From: Eriocheir sinensis
Lineage: Eukaryota > Arthropoda > Malacostraca > Decapoda > Varunidae
NCBI RefSeq assembly: GCF_024679095.1
Contig: NC_066577.1
Span: forward strand, 1,084,351 to 1,148,350
Direction of reading: 5' to 3'
Length of the DNA stretch: 64,000 nt
In this document: positions 30,179 to 40,559 of the stretch, in pieces
How the letters are laid out: each line of letters begins with the position of its first letter
Numbering within the stretch: position 1 is the stretch's first letter
The notes under the pieces: generated by a model
What the model was told of the DNA's origin: nothing
Seen by the model: the letters and a program-made list of their open reading frames with translations, nothing else
The model's database searches: none
Program-made: the position numbers and the translations under genes

Positions 30179-31355
30179 TGCCTCCGCGAAAATATCATAC
30201 TTTTCCTGCACCTTGTTTGTTCTTTTTAACTTTTCGCAATCCAGGTTTTCATAATATTTGTTGAGATTTTCTATGTCCACTTTCATGTAGTTTCTCCTTT
30301 TTCCTTTGTATGATTCATCTTCTTCAGTGACGTCCTCATCGGTTTCCAACTCTATTATTACATGATCACTTTTTCCCATGGGACACACATATCTTAATTC
30401 ATTTAACAGGTGCACTCCCTTCGTCAGTAACAGGTCCAGTCTTGCTGGTTCGTTATCACTCCTTATCTTGTATTTTCAGTCACCCACTGTATCATTAAGT
30501 TTTCCATAGTCAGTTTTAAAAATCTTTGCCCCCATGCTGTCTCACTTCCTCCACCTTCGAATGTTTCCCAATTTACCTCTTTGCAGTTAAACTCCCCAAC
30601 CAACAAGACTCTTTTATTTGCTTTAAGTAACCTACTCAAACACCGAATGATATCTTCAATCATCGTCTCATATTCTCTGTTCCATGAGTTTATTTTTGGT
30701 GGTACATAAGGTTGCTATTATCATCAGCATTTCTCTCTTTTTATTCTCCAAGTTAACACAAACTATTTCTGCCTTTCCTTCTCCATATATTACTGATTTC
30801 ACCATCAACTCCTTTCTCGTCATTATCATCACTCCTCCACCACCTTTACCCCTCCTATCCTTTCTCCATACATTGTAGTTATTGTTTAACACTATTTGAA
30901 TTTCCTCTTTTAGCTTTGTTTCCGTTAAACACACAATCTTGGGTTCTTTTTCCTTTAGGCAATCTTGTAACTCCAATTTTCTAGGTATTATCCCATCTAC
31001 GTTGGTATACATCACACTTAAACCCTTAGTTGTTCCAGTTTTGTCTAGTTTCTCATCAGTTATGGCTTTTCCCTTATGTACCATTTCTTTACCCTGTCTT
31101 CCAAAACTCTCCCCCCCAAAATATTTTCTTCCTCTTCTGCTCTTGCACTATTTTTCTCCTTTACCTCTGCTTGCATTTCATTCCATTTTTTCCTTTCTTC
31201 TTCATTTCTATTTTTCCTTATATATGTTTCCTTACATTCATCTATTTCTTTTAGTTTAGGTGTTCTATACAAAATTTCCTCTGTTACCTGCTGGGATTTT
31301 TATCTTAATTTCACTGGTCTCGTTTTACCTTCTACATAAGGACCCAGCCTAACGA
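30179..31355 (-). pseudogene. CR1 element 3, ORF1 C-terminus and endonuclease
   Basis: Frame 31060-31272 reads RTPKLKEIDECKETYIRKNR, the end of an ORF1 protein. Frame 30668-31084 begins ORF2 with GLSVMYTNVDGIIPRKLELQ and IVCLTETKLKEEI (catalytic Glu), and ends MLMIIATLC. Frame 30463-30663 has VLLVGEFNCKEVNWE (usually GDFN), and 30119-30415 has YVCPMGKSDHVIIELE. The 5' limit lies at the (GT)n array at 31362, so the element is 5' truncated. Confidence 0.8.
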
Positions 31356-31358
31356 CCT

Positions 31359-31361
<3 letters not shown>

Positions 31362-31414
<53 letters not shown>
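31362..31414 (+). repeat. (GT)n microsatellite
   Basis: About 52 bp of pure GT repeat between CR1 element 3 and LINE-A copy 4. Confidence 0.96.
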
Positions 31415-31418
<4 letters not shown>

Positions 31419-32711
31419 ACAGCAAAGAAAGCAGCTCAAGAGAAAAAAAAAAGAGAAAAAGCCCACAACCACTGCCACTATAAAAGAGATTAAAGATGAG
31501 TGGCCAAATGAAAAGTCAACTTCGAAAAGAAACGCATCTTGATACTCTCCTCTTGAAAGAGGTCAAGTCGTGGCCAGAAGAAAATACAGACGAAGGAATG
31601 CTGTTCCAGAGTTACCAATGATAGAATGAAGATGCTGGTTAACTCTTGCATATGGAATTTGGACATTATAGGGATGAGCTAGAGTAGAAAGTCGTTTGCA
31701 GCAGGGCCGCGGGAGGGGAGGGAGGCATGCAGTCAGCAAGGGGAGGCGGTGGCCGAGTCGTCAGCGTGCAGGCGTGTTGATCCCGTGGACCTAGGCTCGA
31801 GTCCCACCGAAACACGCTGATTTTTCGAACCATCGCCGAATGGCGGAAGATTACCCATATGCTGCACAGATTTTCAGTAAACCCTAACTTCAGCGACTTC
31901 GGTTAAGAGGAGCACAGGGAACAGCATGAGACAAACATGATTTATATATCACGGCAGCCACTATAAATAAAATTCGCCTGCGCCATTAGCAGGCTGGGGT
32001 CGTCGAAGAGACGCCTCAAAGAAACCCTACCGGCGCTACCGCACCACCTAAAAAAAGTTCAGAAGAGCAGTCAGCATAAACATACCGATAGAAGATGAAA
32101 AGGGATGCAGCATGGCGGAATTTAAGAAATGGAAGACTGTTAGTAAGAGGGGGTGAGTTGCTGAGACAACGGGCCTTTGATTCTACTTTGTTCAGGAGAG
32201 CTGTGTGAGTGCATGGAGCTCCCCACACATGAGATACATACTCCATACGAAGGCAAACAAGGATATATGGATAGCATCTGAGAGGGGGCAATGAACTGGC
32301 GATGACGATACCAAACGCCCAATCTCGAGGAAGTTGATTTAAAAAGAGAGTAGACATGAAGAGTTTCCAGATAATATAGAGAATGTTTATTGTTGAAGAA
32401 GGTAACAGCTGAGTGTTATCGAAGAATAGGAGATAGGTATTTGGAAGAGTGTGTCGAATTGACAGGTGGGGAAAATGTGTTCAAAGGCGTTTAAAGGACA
32501 CCAAGTTCTTCTTGCCCCAATCGGGTCTAAAGTTAAGAGTTCTGCAGCCTCCAGCCTAGAATCATGTAGTTTCTGTTTGGAAGGTTTTTCTTTCAAAAGA
32601 TGTTGAGTAATGCAGAGTTGAGTCATCGGCGTAAGAGTGAATAGGATAGTTTGTTTTGGAAAGAGAATCATCAGTGAACATCAGAAAGAGAGTAGGAGAT
32701 AGGACAGAACT
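31415..32711 (-). pseudogene. LINE-A copy 4, C-terminal RT and 3' end, interrupted by a SINE
   Basis: The segment 32051-32711 gives HSYADDSTLHYSTSF at the catalytic loop, then after frameshifts FRHAASLFIFYRYVYADCSS, parallel to the C-terminal region of LINE-A at 1-400. Positions 31415-31738, beyond the SINE, probably hold the 3' UTR. Upstream (higher coordinates) the LINE-A frame is replaced by a gag-like fragment at 32712. It is more diverged than copies 1-3. Confidence 0.78.
31739..32050 (+). mobile_element. SINE with a Leu/Ser-like tRNA head
   Basis: It starts GGGGAGGCGGTGGCCGAGTC with an A box TGGCCGAGTCG and a B box GCTCGAGTCCC (about 31797). The diverged family body follows (ACCCATATGCTGCACAG, GGCAGCCACTATAAATAAAA, CGCCTGCGCCATTAGCAGGC). 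The tail is only CCTAAAAAAAG. It lies inside LINE-A copy 4. Confidence 0.78.
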
Positions 32712-32834
32712 TAATGAATCGAGGAACTTATTGAAGGTACAAAACCAGTGATTCCATTCACAAAGAGTGGTGTCCTGTGAGCCATCAATGCGATCGGGTC
32801 TGCGTAGCTTCTCCATTGCCTCTTTAGTCCACAC
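32712..32834 (-). pseudogene. LTR-retrotransposon gag N-terminal scrap
   Basis: About 38 residues read MEKLRRPDRIDGSQDTTLCE followed by WNHWFCTFNKFLD, a pattern remembered from the start of gypsy-type gag proteins in arthropods. It is fused in frame to the LINE-A RT, so the 90-residue frame at 32562-32834 is a chimera. The rest of gag is absent. Confidence 0.5.
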
Positions 32835-33410
32835 GACGATAGAGATCTTGCTGAGTAAATTGTTGAGCAGGGTAATGGAAACGAGGAGCCTTCGTTTTCA
32901 TAAAGCTTTACTCAGCAAGAACCAACGCTGTCTTCACATCCCGAGGTTTGAACAGTGTGGACTGAAGGAGTGAACTGACTCTCCTAAAATTCCTAACACA
33001 CAATAATTTGGTCATAGATTCGGGGCATCGAAACTGTACACGAATTTAGTGTCTAGTCATCGAATTTAAGCATGAAACATGACTTGAAGCATTTACAGTT
33101 GCAGGGAGTAGGCAATTAGGCAGCTGCCGAATTGGGTGTAAGCCACTCCCAGTGAGATATATACGGCAGGCGAAGGGGTGTTGCAAGCCTATCAAAGACC
33201 CTCCCGTTTTTCACTTTTCGTTTCTCTATTTTCAGCGAGCTTTCTAAAGACAGTTTCTCTTACTTTCCACACTACACCACATACACGCAACACTCACACC
33301 ACCTCCGCAAAATTTATTCTTATTCATAATGGCGTGCATCATGCTTCGGAGTCCTCACCTGAGGAGGGGGGGGGGGGGGGCATAAATGCCCCCTGATCAG
33401 ACTCCATTTC
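32835..33410. other. Unassigned stretch
   Basis: CTTGCTGAGTAAA (32849) and its inverse TTTACTCAGCAAG (32908) form a 13-bp inverted pair, 46 bp apart. A poly(G) run of 14 lies at 33367-33380. No coding signal is seen. Confidence 0.45.
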
Positions 33411-34213
33411 TGGCCCCCGACCCAAGACGTGTCTTGATAACTCTTCAAACATTTTCTTCATCAACCTCTGAAACATTCACTGTTTTGCACTAATTTCCAT
33501 CCTCTGGAACACCATCTCTCCTCTAAAGGTCACTTTCACTTCTTCACCAAAACCCAGGTTTCTGAGGTTGCTGACAATAAGTAATATCTACTGTGTTTCC
33601 TCCTACTATCTATTGTAATTTACAATCCAAAGTTGGATGTTGCGTTTACGTACGCAACGACATCACTTGTTCCCGTGCCCACGACCTTGAATTTTCCATC
33701 ATCTAGCTATGACTTCACTGTATTTCTATTACTAAATACGTATGTTTATCTTTCTCCTAACTCTACCAACTATGTTCAGTTCTTTGACCAATTGAACTCT
33801 AAAGTGGAGCACATCTTGAACCACTCTCCCTCTGAAATCTCCATCTTAGATTTCAATGTTCATCACCAGCTTTGGCTTTCATTTCTTTCACTGACCAGCC
33901 TGGTGAACAAGCCTGCAACTTTACTATCCTCAACGATCTACAGCAGTTGGTTCAGCACCCTACACGTATTCCCGACCGCCTTGGAGACACGCCCAATATA
34001 TTACTAGATCTCTTCCTAACTTCTAACCTTTCGGTTTATTCTGTTAAACTGTTCTCTCTGTTGGGCTCCTCCGATTAAAACCTTATTTCCTCATTTTGTC
34101 CTATCGCTCCTGTACAGCCTCTGGACCCACCGAAGAGGCGATGTTAATGGCATTTTACTTCAGTTCGGTGGGCGACCTGTGGATGTACTTTTCTGATTTC
34201 CCGTGGAATGATT
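33411..34213 (+). pseudogene. LINE-A copy 5, endonuclease part
   Basis: On the plus strand this runs from TGTCTTGATAACTCTTC through [20 protein letters not shown], the [11 protein letters not shown] block and [20 protein letters not shown] to MYFSDFPWND. It has frameshifts near 33700, 33880 and 34080. It retains the 66-bp segment missing in the 3265 copy. It ends abruptly at 34213, where the gypsy LTR begins, and the LINE-A frame does not resume on the far side of the LTR element. Confidence 0.85.
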
Positions 34214-34619
34214 TGTTATGCCGGACGTATTACTTGGGTTCCGTGTCGCCGTCACAAGACTCCGTGGGAGGGAGATATGTAAACACTTTGCACAACTTCT
34301 GTAGTTTAATATTCTTCCTTAGTAGTACACTTCACTCTTGACTCTTCACTGGCCACTAGCTTACTATGACTGGGACTGTCTCCTCTCGCCCTCTTCTCCT
34401 ATATATATCCAGAACAGTACAGTCTAGAACGTTACAGTATATTTTAGATCATACAAGAATATGTAGCAAAAATATGTGCGAGTTGGCAACACTTCCCGCC
34501 TGGCGTCTGACCGCTAGCCCCGCGAGGCGCGGGCGGGGCCTTGCTCCCCGTCCCCCTGCTCGCTCCTCCCGGAGCCTTCTAGAGGCCCATAGACGCCGGG
34601 GGAAGCTTCCAGCACAACA
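34214..34619 (-). repeat. 3' LTR of the gypsy element
   Basis: 406 bp. It is nearly identical to the 5' LTR, with scattered substitutions and small indels. It lacks the 8-bp GATTCTAG insertion present in the other LTR. Confidence 0.93.
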
Positions 34620-34634
34620 CTATCCCCCCCTCTT
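34620..34634 (-). other. Polypurine tract
   Basis: On the minus strand GAGGGGGGGATAG directly precedes the 3' LTR, the usual primer for plus-strand DNA synthesis. Confidence 0.75.
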
Positions 34635-34684
34635 AATTGTGATCGTCCCGATCACACACTTAACTATATACAAACACAAGAGAA

Positions 34685-36583
34685 TTAATCAAAAACATAA
34701 TAATCGTCGTATCGCTGTGGACGCCTGCGTTGTCTCTGCCTTCTGTTCGCTGCCTCCTGGGCGTCTGTCTCCTGGTGCGCCTCGTCGTCGTCCGCTTCTT
34801 GGGGTGTCCCTGGAACATCTGCCGAAGCCGGGAAGTTATATCCCTCGGCTGAAAGGTCTAGAAGACCTATGTCGTCGTCGACCTCCTCTCGGTCCTGGAC
34901 GTCCCTTGCGTTTTCGTCGGCTGCTGGGTGTCTGTAGTTGTTCCAGGTGTAGTTCCCCGGACCGTGGTACCTCCATAGCCGATTGACGTGGATAACTTTC
35001 GGCTTGGTCCTTTCCGTTCTCCGGATTCGGTAAGTCACGTCAGAGAGGCGTTCTAGCACGGTATAAGGGCCTTCCCAGGGGCTCTGTAACTTCGGAGACT
35101 GTCCTTTCTTCCTCTGCGGGTTGTAAAGCCAGACTTGGTCTCCTTCCTTGAAGTCAACGTGGCTTGCCCTCATATTGTAACCGCGCTTCGTGGCCTCCCC
35201 GGGCCGCTCCTCTAGCTGACGGGCAAAACTGGAGGCGTCCCTTGGAAGGCTTTCCCCATGAGGCCTTCCTGTCAGTAGGTCCACCGGCAATCGCAGCTCA
35301 CGTCCAAACATCAGCTTTGCCGGTGAATACCCCGTAGTCTCGTGGGCGGCAGTTCTGTAGGCCATGAGGAGCGCAGGCAGCTTCTGATCCCATGAAGACT
35401 GATCATTGTTGCACTGCTTGGCCAACTCCTGGCCCAACGTCCAATTAAACGTCCGGGTCTTCTTGATACCCAGAAGCTTGCAGCACTCAGCAAGGACTGT
35501 TGACTCAAAATTCCTTCCCAGGTCGGAATGGTGCTCGTTAGGCACACCGAAGCGACAGAAGAACTCCTCCACCAATGCCTTAGCGATGGTAGTGGCTTCC
35601 TGCTCAGGGATGGCGTAGGCTTCCGGCCACTTGGTGAAGTAATCCATTGTGACCCAGATGTACCTATTTCCGTTCGTCGTGAGAGGCAAGGGTCCTGCTA
35701 TATCCACTGCCACCCGTTCCATGGGGGCTCCAACCTGGTATAGTTGCAATGGGGTACGGTGACGCTTCTTGGGGCCCTTCTTTGCACTGCACACCTCACA
35801 CGCGTGACTCCATTCTTCCACGTCCTTTCTCATGCCAACCCAGTAGAACCTTTGGCGCAGGCGACTCAGTGTCTTCTTTACCCCAAGGTGTCCGTTGGTG
35901 ATGCTGTCGTGCATTTCTTTCAAGACGCCTTCCCGGGACTTCAGAGGTAGCACCGTGGACCAGTAGTGGTCAAGACCATCATGAGAGACCCAGAGTCGCT
36001 GCAACACCCCGTTGTCCATCCGAAGAGTATCCCACTGAGTCCAGTAATTCTTGGTGGTAGGGCTTTCTCTCGAGATTACTTCCCACCCAGGTCGCGTTGA
36101 CGACTGACTCAGCCACTCCATAATTGGTCTCAGATCTCGGTCCTCCCGCCGCAGTTTTCCCAAGTCTTCCCATGGCACCTCCGCTGTCTGTTCCACTGTA
36201 GTGCGGCGGCACATATTCTGGACGCTTTCCCTCTGGAGGCAATGTTGACACTCAGGTAGGCAGGGGCGCCGGCTCAAGCTGTCCGCGTTACCGTATGTTA
36301 GCCCAGATCGGTGCACAATAGTGTAGTGATGCTGCTCTAGTTTACCTATCCAACGACCAAGCCGGTCCTCAGGGTTTTTCAGTGATTTCAGCCACCGCAA
36401 TGCAGCGTGATCCGTGCGGATGGTGAAAGTTGCACCGTACAGGTAAGCATGGAAAAAGTCAAGGCTCTTGACTACTGCCAGGAGTTCTTTCCGGGTCACG
36501 CAATAGTTTTTCTCGGCCGGGGTGAGCTTCTTGCTGAAGTAGGGCACAACCCGTTCCATGTCGGCACATGCCTGGGACAGCAC
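34685..36583 (-). pseudogene. Gypsy RNase H and integrase, catalytic Glu region deleted
   Basis: A 632-residue open frame. Residues 1-105 are RNase H (VVPYFSKKLTPAEKNYCVTR, FTIRTDHAALRWLKSL). The integrase follows with an HHCC zinc site (HDSITNGHLG ... CEVCSAKK), the first catalytic Asp in VAVDIAGPLP and the second in HHSDLGRNFES. The block expected to hold the third catalytic residue (Glu) is missing: KKTRT is followed directly by FNWTLGQELAKQ, an in-frame loss of roughly 13-14 residues near 35440. The C-terminus has a GPY/F-like module (SPWEGPYTVLERLSDVTYRI). The frame is open but cannot encode a complete DDE triad. Confidence 0.9.
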
Positions 36584-37329
36584 TCCACCAATCCCCTCAT
36601 CACTGGCATCACAATCCAGTATAAAAAGCTTAGAGGGGTCTGGGTAGGTGAGTACGGACGAGCTGATGAGTGGAGTGGAGTGGATTGACTTGGTGATATC
36701 CAGACTTCATATCTAGTGTTGAAAACCACTTGGAGCCCACCAAAGCGTCGAGCGTGTCGTCGATCCGTGGGAGTGGGTATGAATCCTTGATCGTTGAGGG
36801 CTCGGTAGTCCACGCAGCACCTGAGGGAACCGTCCATTTTCCTGACGAGCACTACAGCAGACGCCCACGGGCTGCTGGACCGCTCGATTAACTCTTGTTG
36901 CCGGAGATCACCCATCACCTCATCCATCTCCTTGCGACGAGCTGGTGCCATCCTTCGAGGAGCTTGCTTCACTGGGTGGTGGCTACCTGTGTCGATGTGG
37001 TGCTCTACCAGGTCCGTACACCCCAAGTCCAGGTCTCCTGTGGAAAACACATCTGCATTCCTCACGAGAAGTTCCCTGAGCTGTTCCACATGGGGCTCCT
37101 CTAGACACTTGGAGCTCCTGTCAAACAGGTCGCGCAGGTAGTCGGGCAGCTCCTCCTGGGGCTTCGTCAGGGTTCTCCTGCAGACACAGGTTCTCGGTTT
37201 CTGGTCGATCTCTTGGCACAACCCCACCATGGTCCCTTGTTTTATTTTCTTTGGGCTGAAGGAGACATTGGCCACGACGACAGGCACTTCCGCTGCAGTA
37301 GGGTCTGCCAAAGTACTGCCTACAATCAT
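36584..37329 (-). pseudogene. Gypsy reverse transcriptase, catalytic core deleted
   Basis: It starts after the protease with LVEHHIDTGSHHPVKQAPRR and PWASAVVLVRKMDGSLRCCV, then DYRALND, the N-terminal fingers of gypsy RTs. A frameshift follows at about 36790. In the shifted frame PLPRIDDTLDAL and FSTLDMKSGYHQV (motif A) can be read. At about 36675 the sequence jumps to the connection/RNase H region (FILDCDASDEGIG), so the palm with the catalytic YxDD, several hundred bases, is missing. A GGAGT repeat (GAGTGGAGTGGAGTGG) sits at the junction. Confidence 0.87.
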
Positions 37330-37339
37330 CCCGTTTTCT

Positions 37340-37953
37340 ACCGGGCATCAACTTCCACTCTCTACCACACACAGATTAGCCGGGGAGACACACGTAATTT
37401 GACAGGGTAACAGCATCTCTGACCTCGGAGGAATAATGATGGTGCGCTTGACCGTCACTGGCAGGCCCTCCTTGTGCACAGTCGTCAGTGGCACCCTCCT
37501 TCCTCCTACAGTCAGCTGCTTAGCGCGAAAGTCCAGCTCGCACCTGTGGGAGACAAGATAATCCATACCTAGGATGCAGGGGTCGTCCATATCAGCCACG
37601 TAGACAGAGAGGGACTCTTCCTTTCCTCCGAGCTCAAACTTCACGTCCACTGGGCCTCTGAGCTCTGCATTGTGTCCAGTGACTCCGAACAGTCGATGCG
37701 ACGTCTTAGGAAGCCGACGATGACTCACCACGTCAGGCCGCACCAATGTGCGTTCCGAGCCTGTGTCGACGACCACAGGCCACAACACTCCGTCAACCTT
37801 GCCCTCCACTTGGCAGCTCGTCATGGTGGTTCTTCTGCACATTGATAGTATCTTCGGGGCATGTACAGGGCAGACTGGTCGTTGCCCCCGTGAACCAGTC
37901 CTTCTTAGCTTTCCGAGTGGTGGTCCCTCGCCGGGGGCACATTTTTCCGACAC
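37340..37953 (-). pseudogene. Gypsy aspartic protease
   Basis: The frame 37348-37953 shows WPVVVDTGSERTLV, the Asp-Thr-Gly active site, and ILGMDYLVSHRCELDF, the conserved ILG block of retropepsins that process the polyprotein. Downstream RTIIIPPRSEMLLPCQI links to the RT. The domain itself looks complete; the ends join gag and RT through shifted frames. Confidence 0.85.
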
Positions 37954-38110
37954 TCATTCTTCAAGTGCCCCTTTTCTCCACAGGTCCAGCACTTGGGTCC
38001 TTCTCTGGGCTTCTTCCTAGCGCCACCTTCATATTCCTTCTTCCTCTTACATCATTCGTTCTCCTTGTGCCCAACCTTCTCGCAGTACCAGCACGTTCCT
38101 TGGAACCTGT
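37954..38110 (-). pseudogene. Two CCHC zinc knuckles of gypsy nucleocapsid
   Basis: CWYCEKVGHKENEC (about 38091-38050) and CWTCGEKGHLKNEC (about 37991-37950) each fit C-x2-C-x4-H-x4-C, the RNA-binding knuckle of gag. A frame change separates them from the capsid part. Confidence 0.82.
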
Positions 38111-38132
38111 CTGTGTCGCTGACAGCGCCCTT

Positions 38133-39254
38133 TCATGCCCTAAAGCCAGAAGTCGAGTCGTCCCTGAAGCTTGACAAGCTAGAGCTAACAAAGGACTCAA
38201 ACTCCATGGCACGTGCCAGAGCTTCCTGCATTGATGTTGGCTTAGCTTGGTTCACTTGTATTTTCAGCTGAGGGCTGTCCAGGGCATCGATGAATTGATC
38301 ACGCAGCAAAACCGTCAGGAGGTCAGGGGAGGCACCTGGGTATGCCTTGTGCGCCATGCTCTCAAGGTCCTGAGCGAGTTCCTGAAGACTCGCCGCGCCT
38401 CCTGTTGCGTGTTCTGAACCTAACCCTGAAGAGCTCGTTCTGGTGCTTGGTCCCATATCGCTGCCCCAGCGCCTGTGCCAGCCCGCTGTAGCTGCCCTTT
38501 GTCGCATTGTCGAGCTGAGCAAGGACCTCTAGCGCCGCCCCTTTCAGGCTAGTGGCCAGCTGAACGGCGCACTCTTGGTCATCCCATCGATTCCGAGCTG
38601 CCAACAGCTCAAACTGAGCGCGGTAAGCCTCCAAGGAGACCTTGCCACCAAATTCCTGAGGCTTCTTTCTAACAGGCGACCCCAGCAGACTCATGGGGCT
38701 GGCGGAACTTCTCGCGGGGGTAAACTCCGGCGTAACAGGGCTCAAACTACCCCGGACTTGCGTAGGAGAAGCATCTTGGGTACAACTAGCCCCTGCAGGC
38801 ACTGGCTGTCCGTTTCCAGCCAAGCAGTCTTTAAGGGCCTTCACTCTGTCATTTACTTCTAATATTTCTTTGTGTGTCGTCTCCGTACCTCCATCTCTTG
38901 TTGGAGATTTGTGTGTTCTTTCTCCACTTCTATCAGGCGTTGTCCCAAGTTCGTGGTCACATCAGTCATTTCTCTTCGCACTGTCTCACTTTCATCTTGT
39001 ACTGCTTTTAGCTGTAGCTGTAATCTTGTGAAGCGATCTTCTAGCTGTTCTTTGAGTTCCTGGAGTGTTCCTTCTTGTTGTTGATGTGCTCTTTCTTGTT
39101 GTTGCTGTGCTTTCTCTTGTTGTTGCTGTGCTCTCTCTTGCTGTTCTTTGAGTTCGTGGAGTGCTCTTTCTTGTTTCTCCCCCTGTAGTCTCAAGGCTTC
39201 CAAAAGTTCAATCAACATGTCGTCCCTCTGGGCAGCTTGGGAACGAGTCTCCAT
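38133..39254 (-). pseudogene. Gypsy gag, coiled coil and capsid-like part
   Basis: The frame 38859-39254 starts METRSQAAQRDDMLIELLEA and is followed by a Gln/Glu-rich heptad region with repeated QQQEKAQ/QQQERAH units, a likely coiled coil. A one-base shift near 38855 leads to 38362-38844, with FGGKVSLEAYRAQFELLAAR and LATSLKGAALEVLAQL, a retrotransposon-gag fold signature. A second shift near 38420 leads to 38133-38522, with LRDQFIDALDSPQLKIQV. At least two frameshifts make it non-functional. Confidence 0.85.
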
Positions 39255-39274
39255 GGCGAAAAAACAAATGGCTA

Positions 39275-39289
39275 CACTCCTGACACCAA
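39275..39289 (-). other. Candidate primer-binding site
   Basis: On the minus strand TTGGTGTCAGGAGTG directly follows the 5' LTR, the position of a tRNA primer site. The matching tRNA was not determined. Confidence 0.5.
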
Positions 39290-39694
39290 TGTTATGCCGG
39301 ACGTATTACTTGGGTTCCGTGTCGCCGTCACAAGACTCCGTGAGAGGGAGATATGTAAACACTTTGCACAACTTCTGTAGTTTAATATTCTACCTTAGTA
39401 GTACACTTCACTCTTGACTCTTCACTGGCCACTAGCTTACTATGACTGGGACTGACTCCTCTCGCCCTCTTCTCCTATATATATCCAGAACAGTACAGTC
39501 TAGATTCTAGAACGTTACAGTATATTTTAGATCATACAAGAACATGTAGCAAAATATGTGCGAGTTGGCAACACTTCCGTCTGGCGCCTGGCCGCTAGCC
39601 CATGAGGCGCGGGCAGGCCTTGCTTCCTGCCCCCTGCTCGCTCCGGGAGCCTTCTAGAGGCCTATGGTCGCCGGGGGAAGCTTCCAGCACAACA
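39290..39694 (-). repeat. 5' LTR of the gypsy element
   Basis: 405 bp with the same TG...CA termini. It contains an 8-bp duplication (CTAGATTCTAG) relative to the other LTR and about a dozen other differences, so the insertion is not recent. Confidence 0.93.
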
Positions 39695-40046
39695 TACGGT
39701 ATAACATGCAGAACACCTTACACCATACGAAAAATCCAATGTTTCTCAAAACAACTTGCTTTGTTCCCAGGATATCACGACCCCCAGGTTAAGAACTGCT
39801 AAATTAGAAGCAAGAAACAATAAAGCAATATCAGCGACAGCAAGGGAGGGTAGCACGGGCTTCTACTTACTTGAAGCACTGGGTGTTCGATACAAACCGA
39901 CTATCAAATTTGAATCGACACAAACAACTGGCGTTGCCAGATGGGGATTATTTTACCATATTGAAAACCTATAAGGTTGATCAGCCGAAATAATAACCTT
40001 AGCGTTAGAGCGTCGGGATATGCAGGGTGCCAAGATTAATTTCTGG

Positions 40047-40050
<4 letters not shown>
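39695..40050. other. Unassigned flank with hAT-like words
   Basis: AATGTTTCTCAAAACAAC ... CCCCCAGGTTAAGAACTGCT near 39747-39800 resembles terminal words of hAT/Charlie-type repeats, but no paired end was found. The remainder is unassigned. Confidence 0.35.
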
Positions 40051-40511
<461 letters not shown>

Positions 40512-40559
40512 TAAGAAATCTGCTTGAGGCCGGTTGGCTATACAAGCAGCTCCTGTTCA

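Larger units (their letters stand above)
26042..31355 (-). mobile_element. CR1-like retrotransposon 3, split by an RTE and a SINE
   Basis: Pieces at 26042-26697, 28423-29790 and 30179-31355 join into one minus-strand element. From 5' to 3' they give an ORF1 C-terminus, the endonuclease, a linker, the RT with FADD, and the C-terminal region. The 3' end repeats ACAACTAGGTA near 26045-26075. No target duplication is seen around the whole element. Confidence 0.85.
34214..39694 (-). mobile_element. Ty3/gypsy-type LTR retrotransposon with both LTRs
   Basis: The LTRs are 34214-34619 and 39290-39694, with TG...CA ends (TGTTGTGCTGG ... CCGGCATAACA on the minus strand). The order is gag, zinc knuckles, protease, RT, RNase H, integrase. 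A polypurine tract (GAGGGGGGGATAG) adjoins the 3' LTR and a candidate primer-binding site adjoins the 5' LTR. Flanks are GATT and TACG, so no target duplication is seen. Confidence 0.93.

Noticed and set aside
39745..39800. Possible hAT/Charlie-type terminal repeat
   Set aside because: Only one end is visible and no 8-bp duplication was found.
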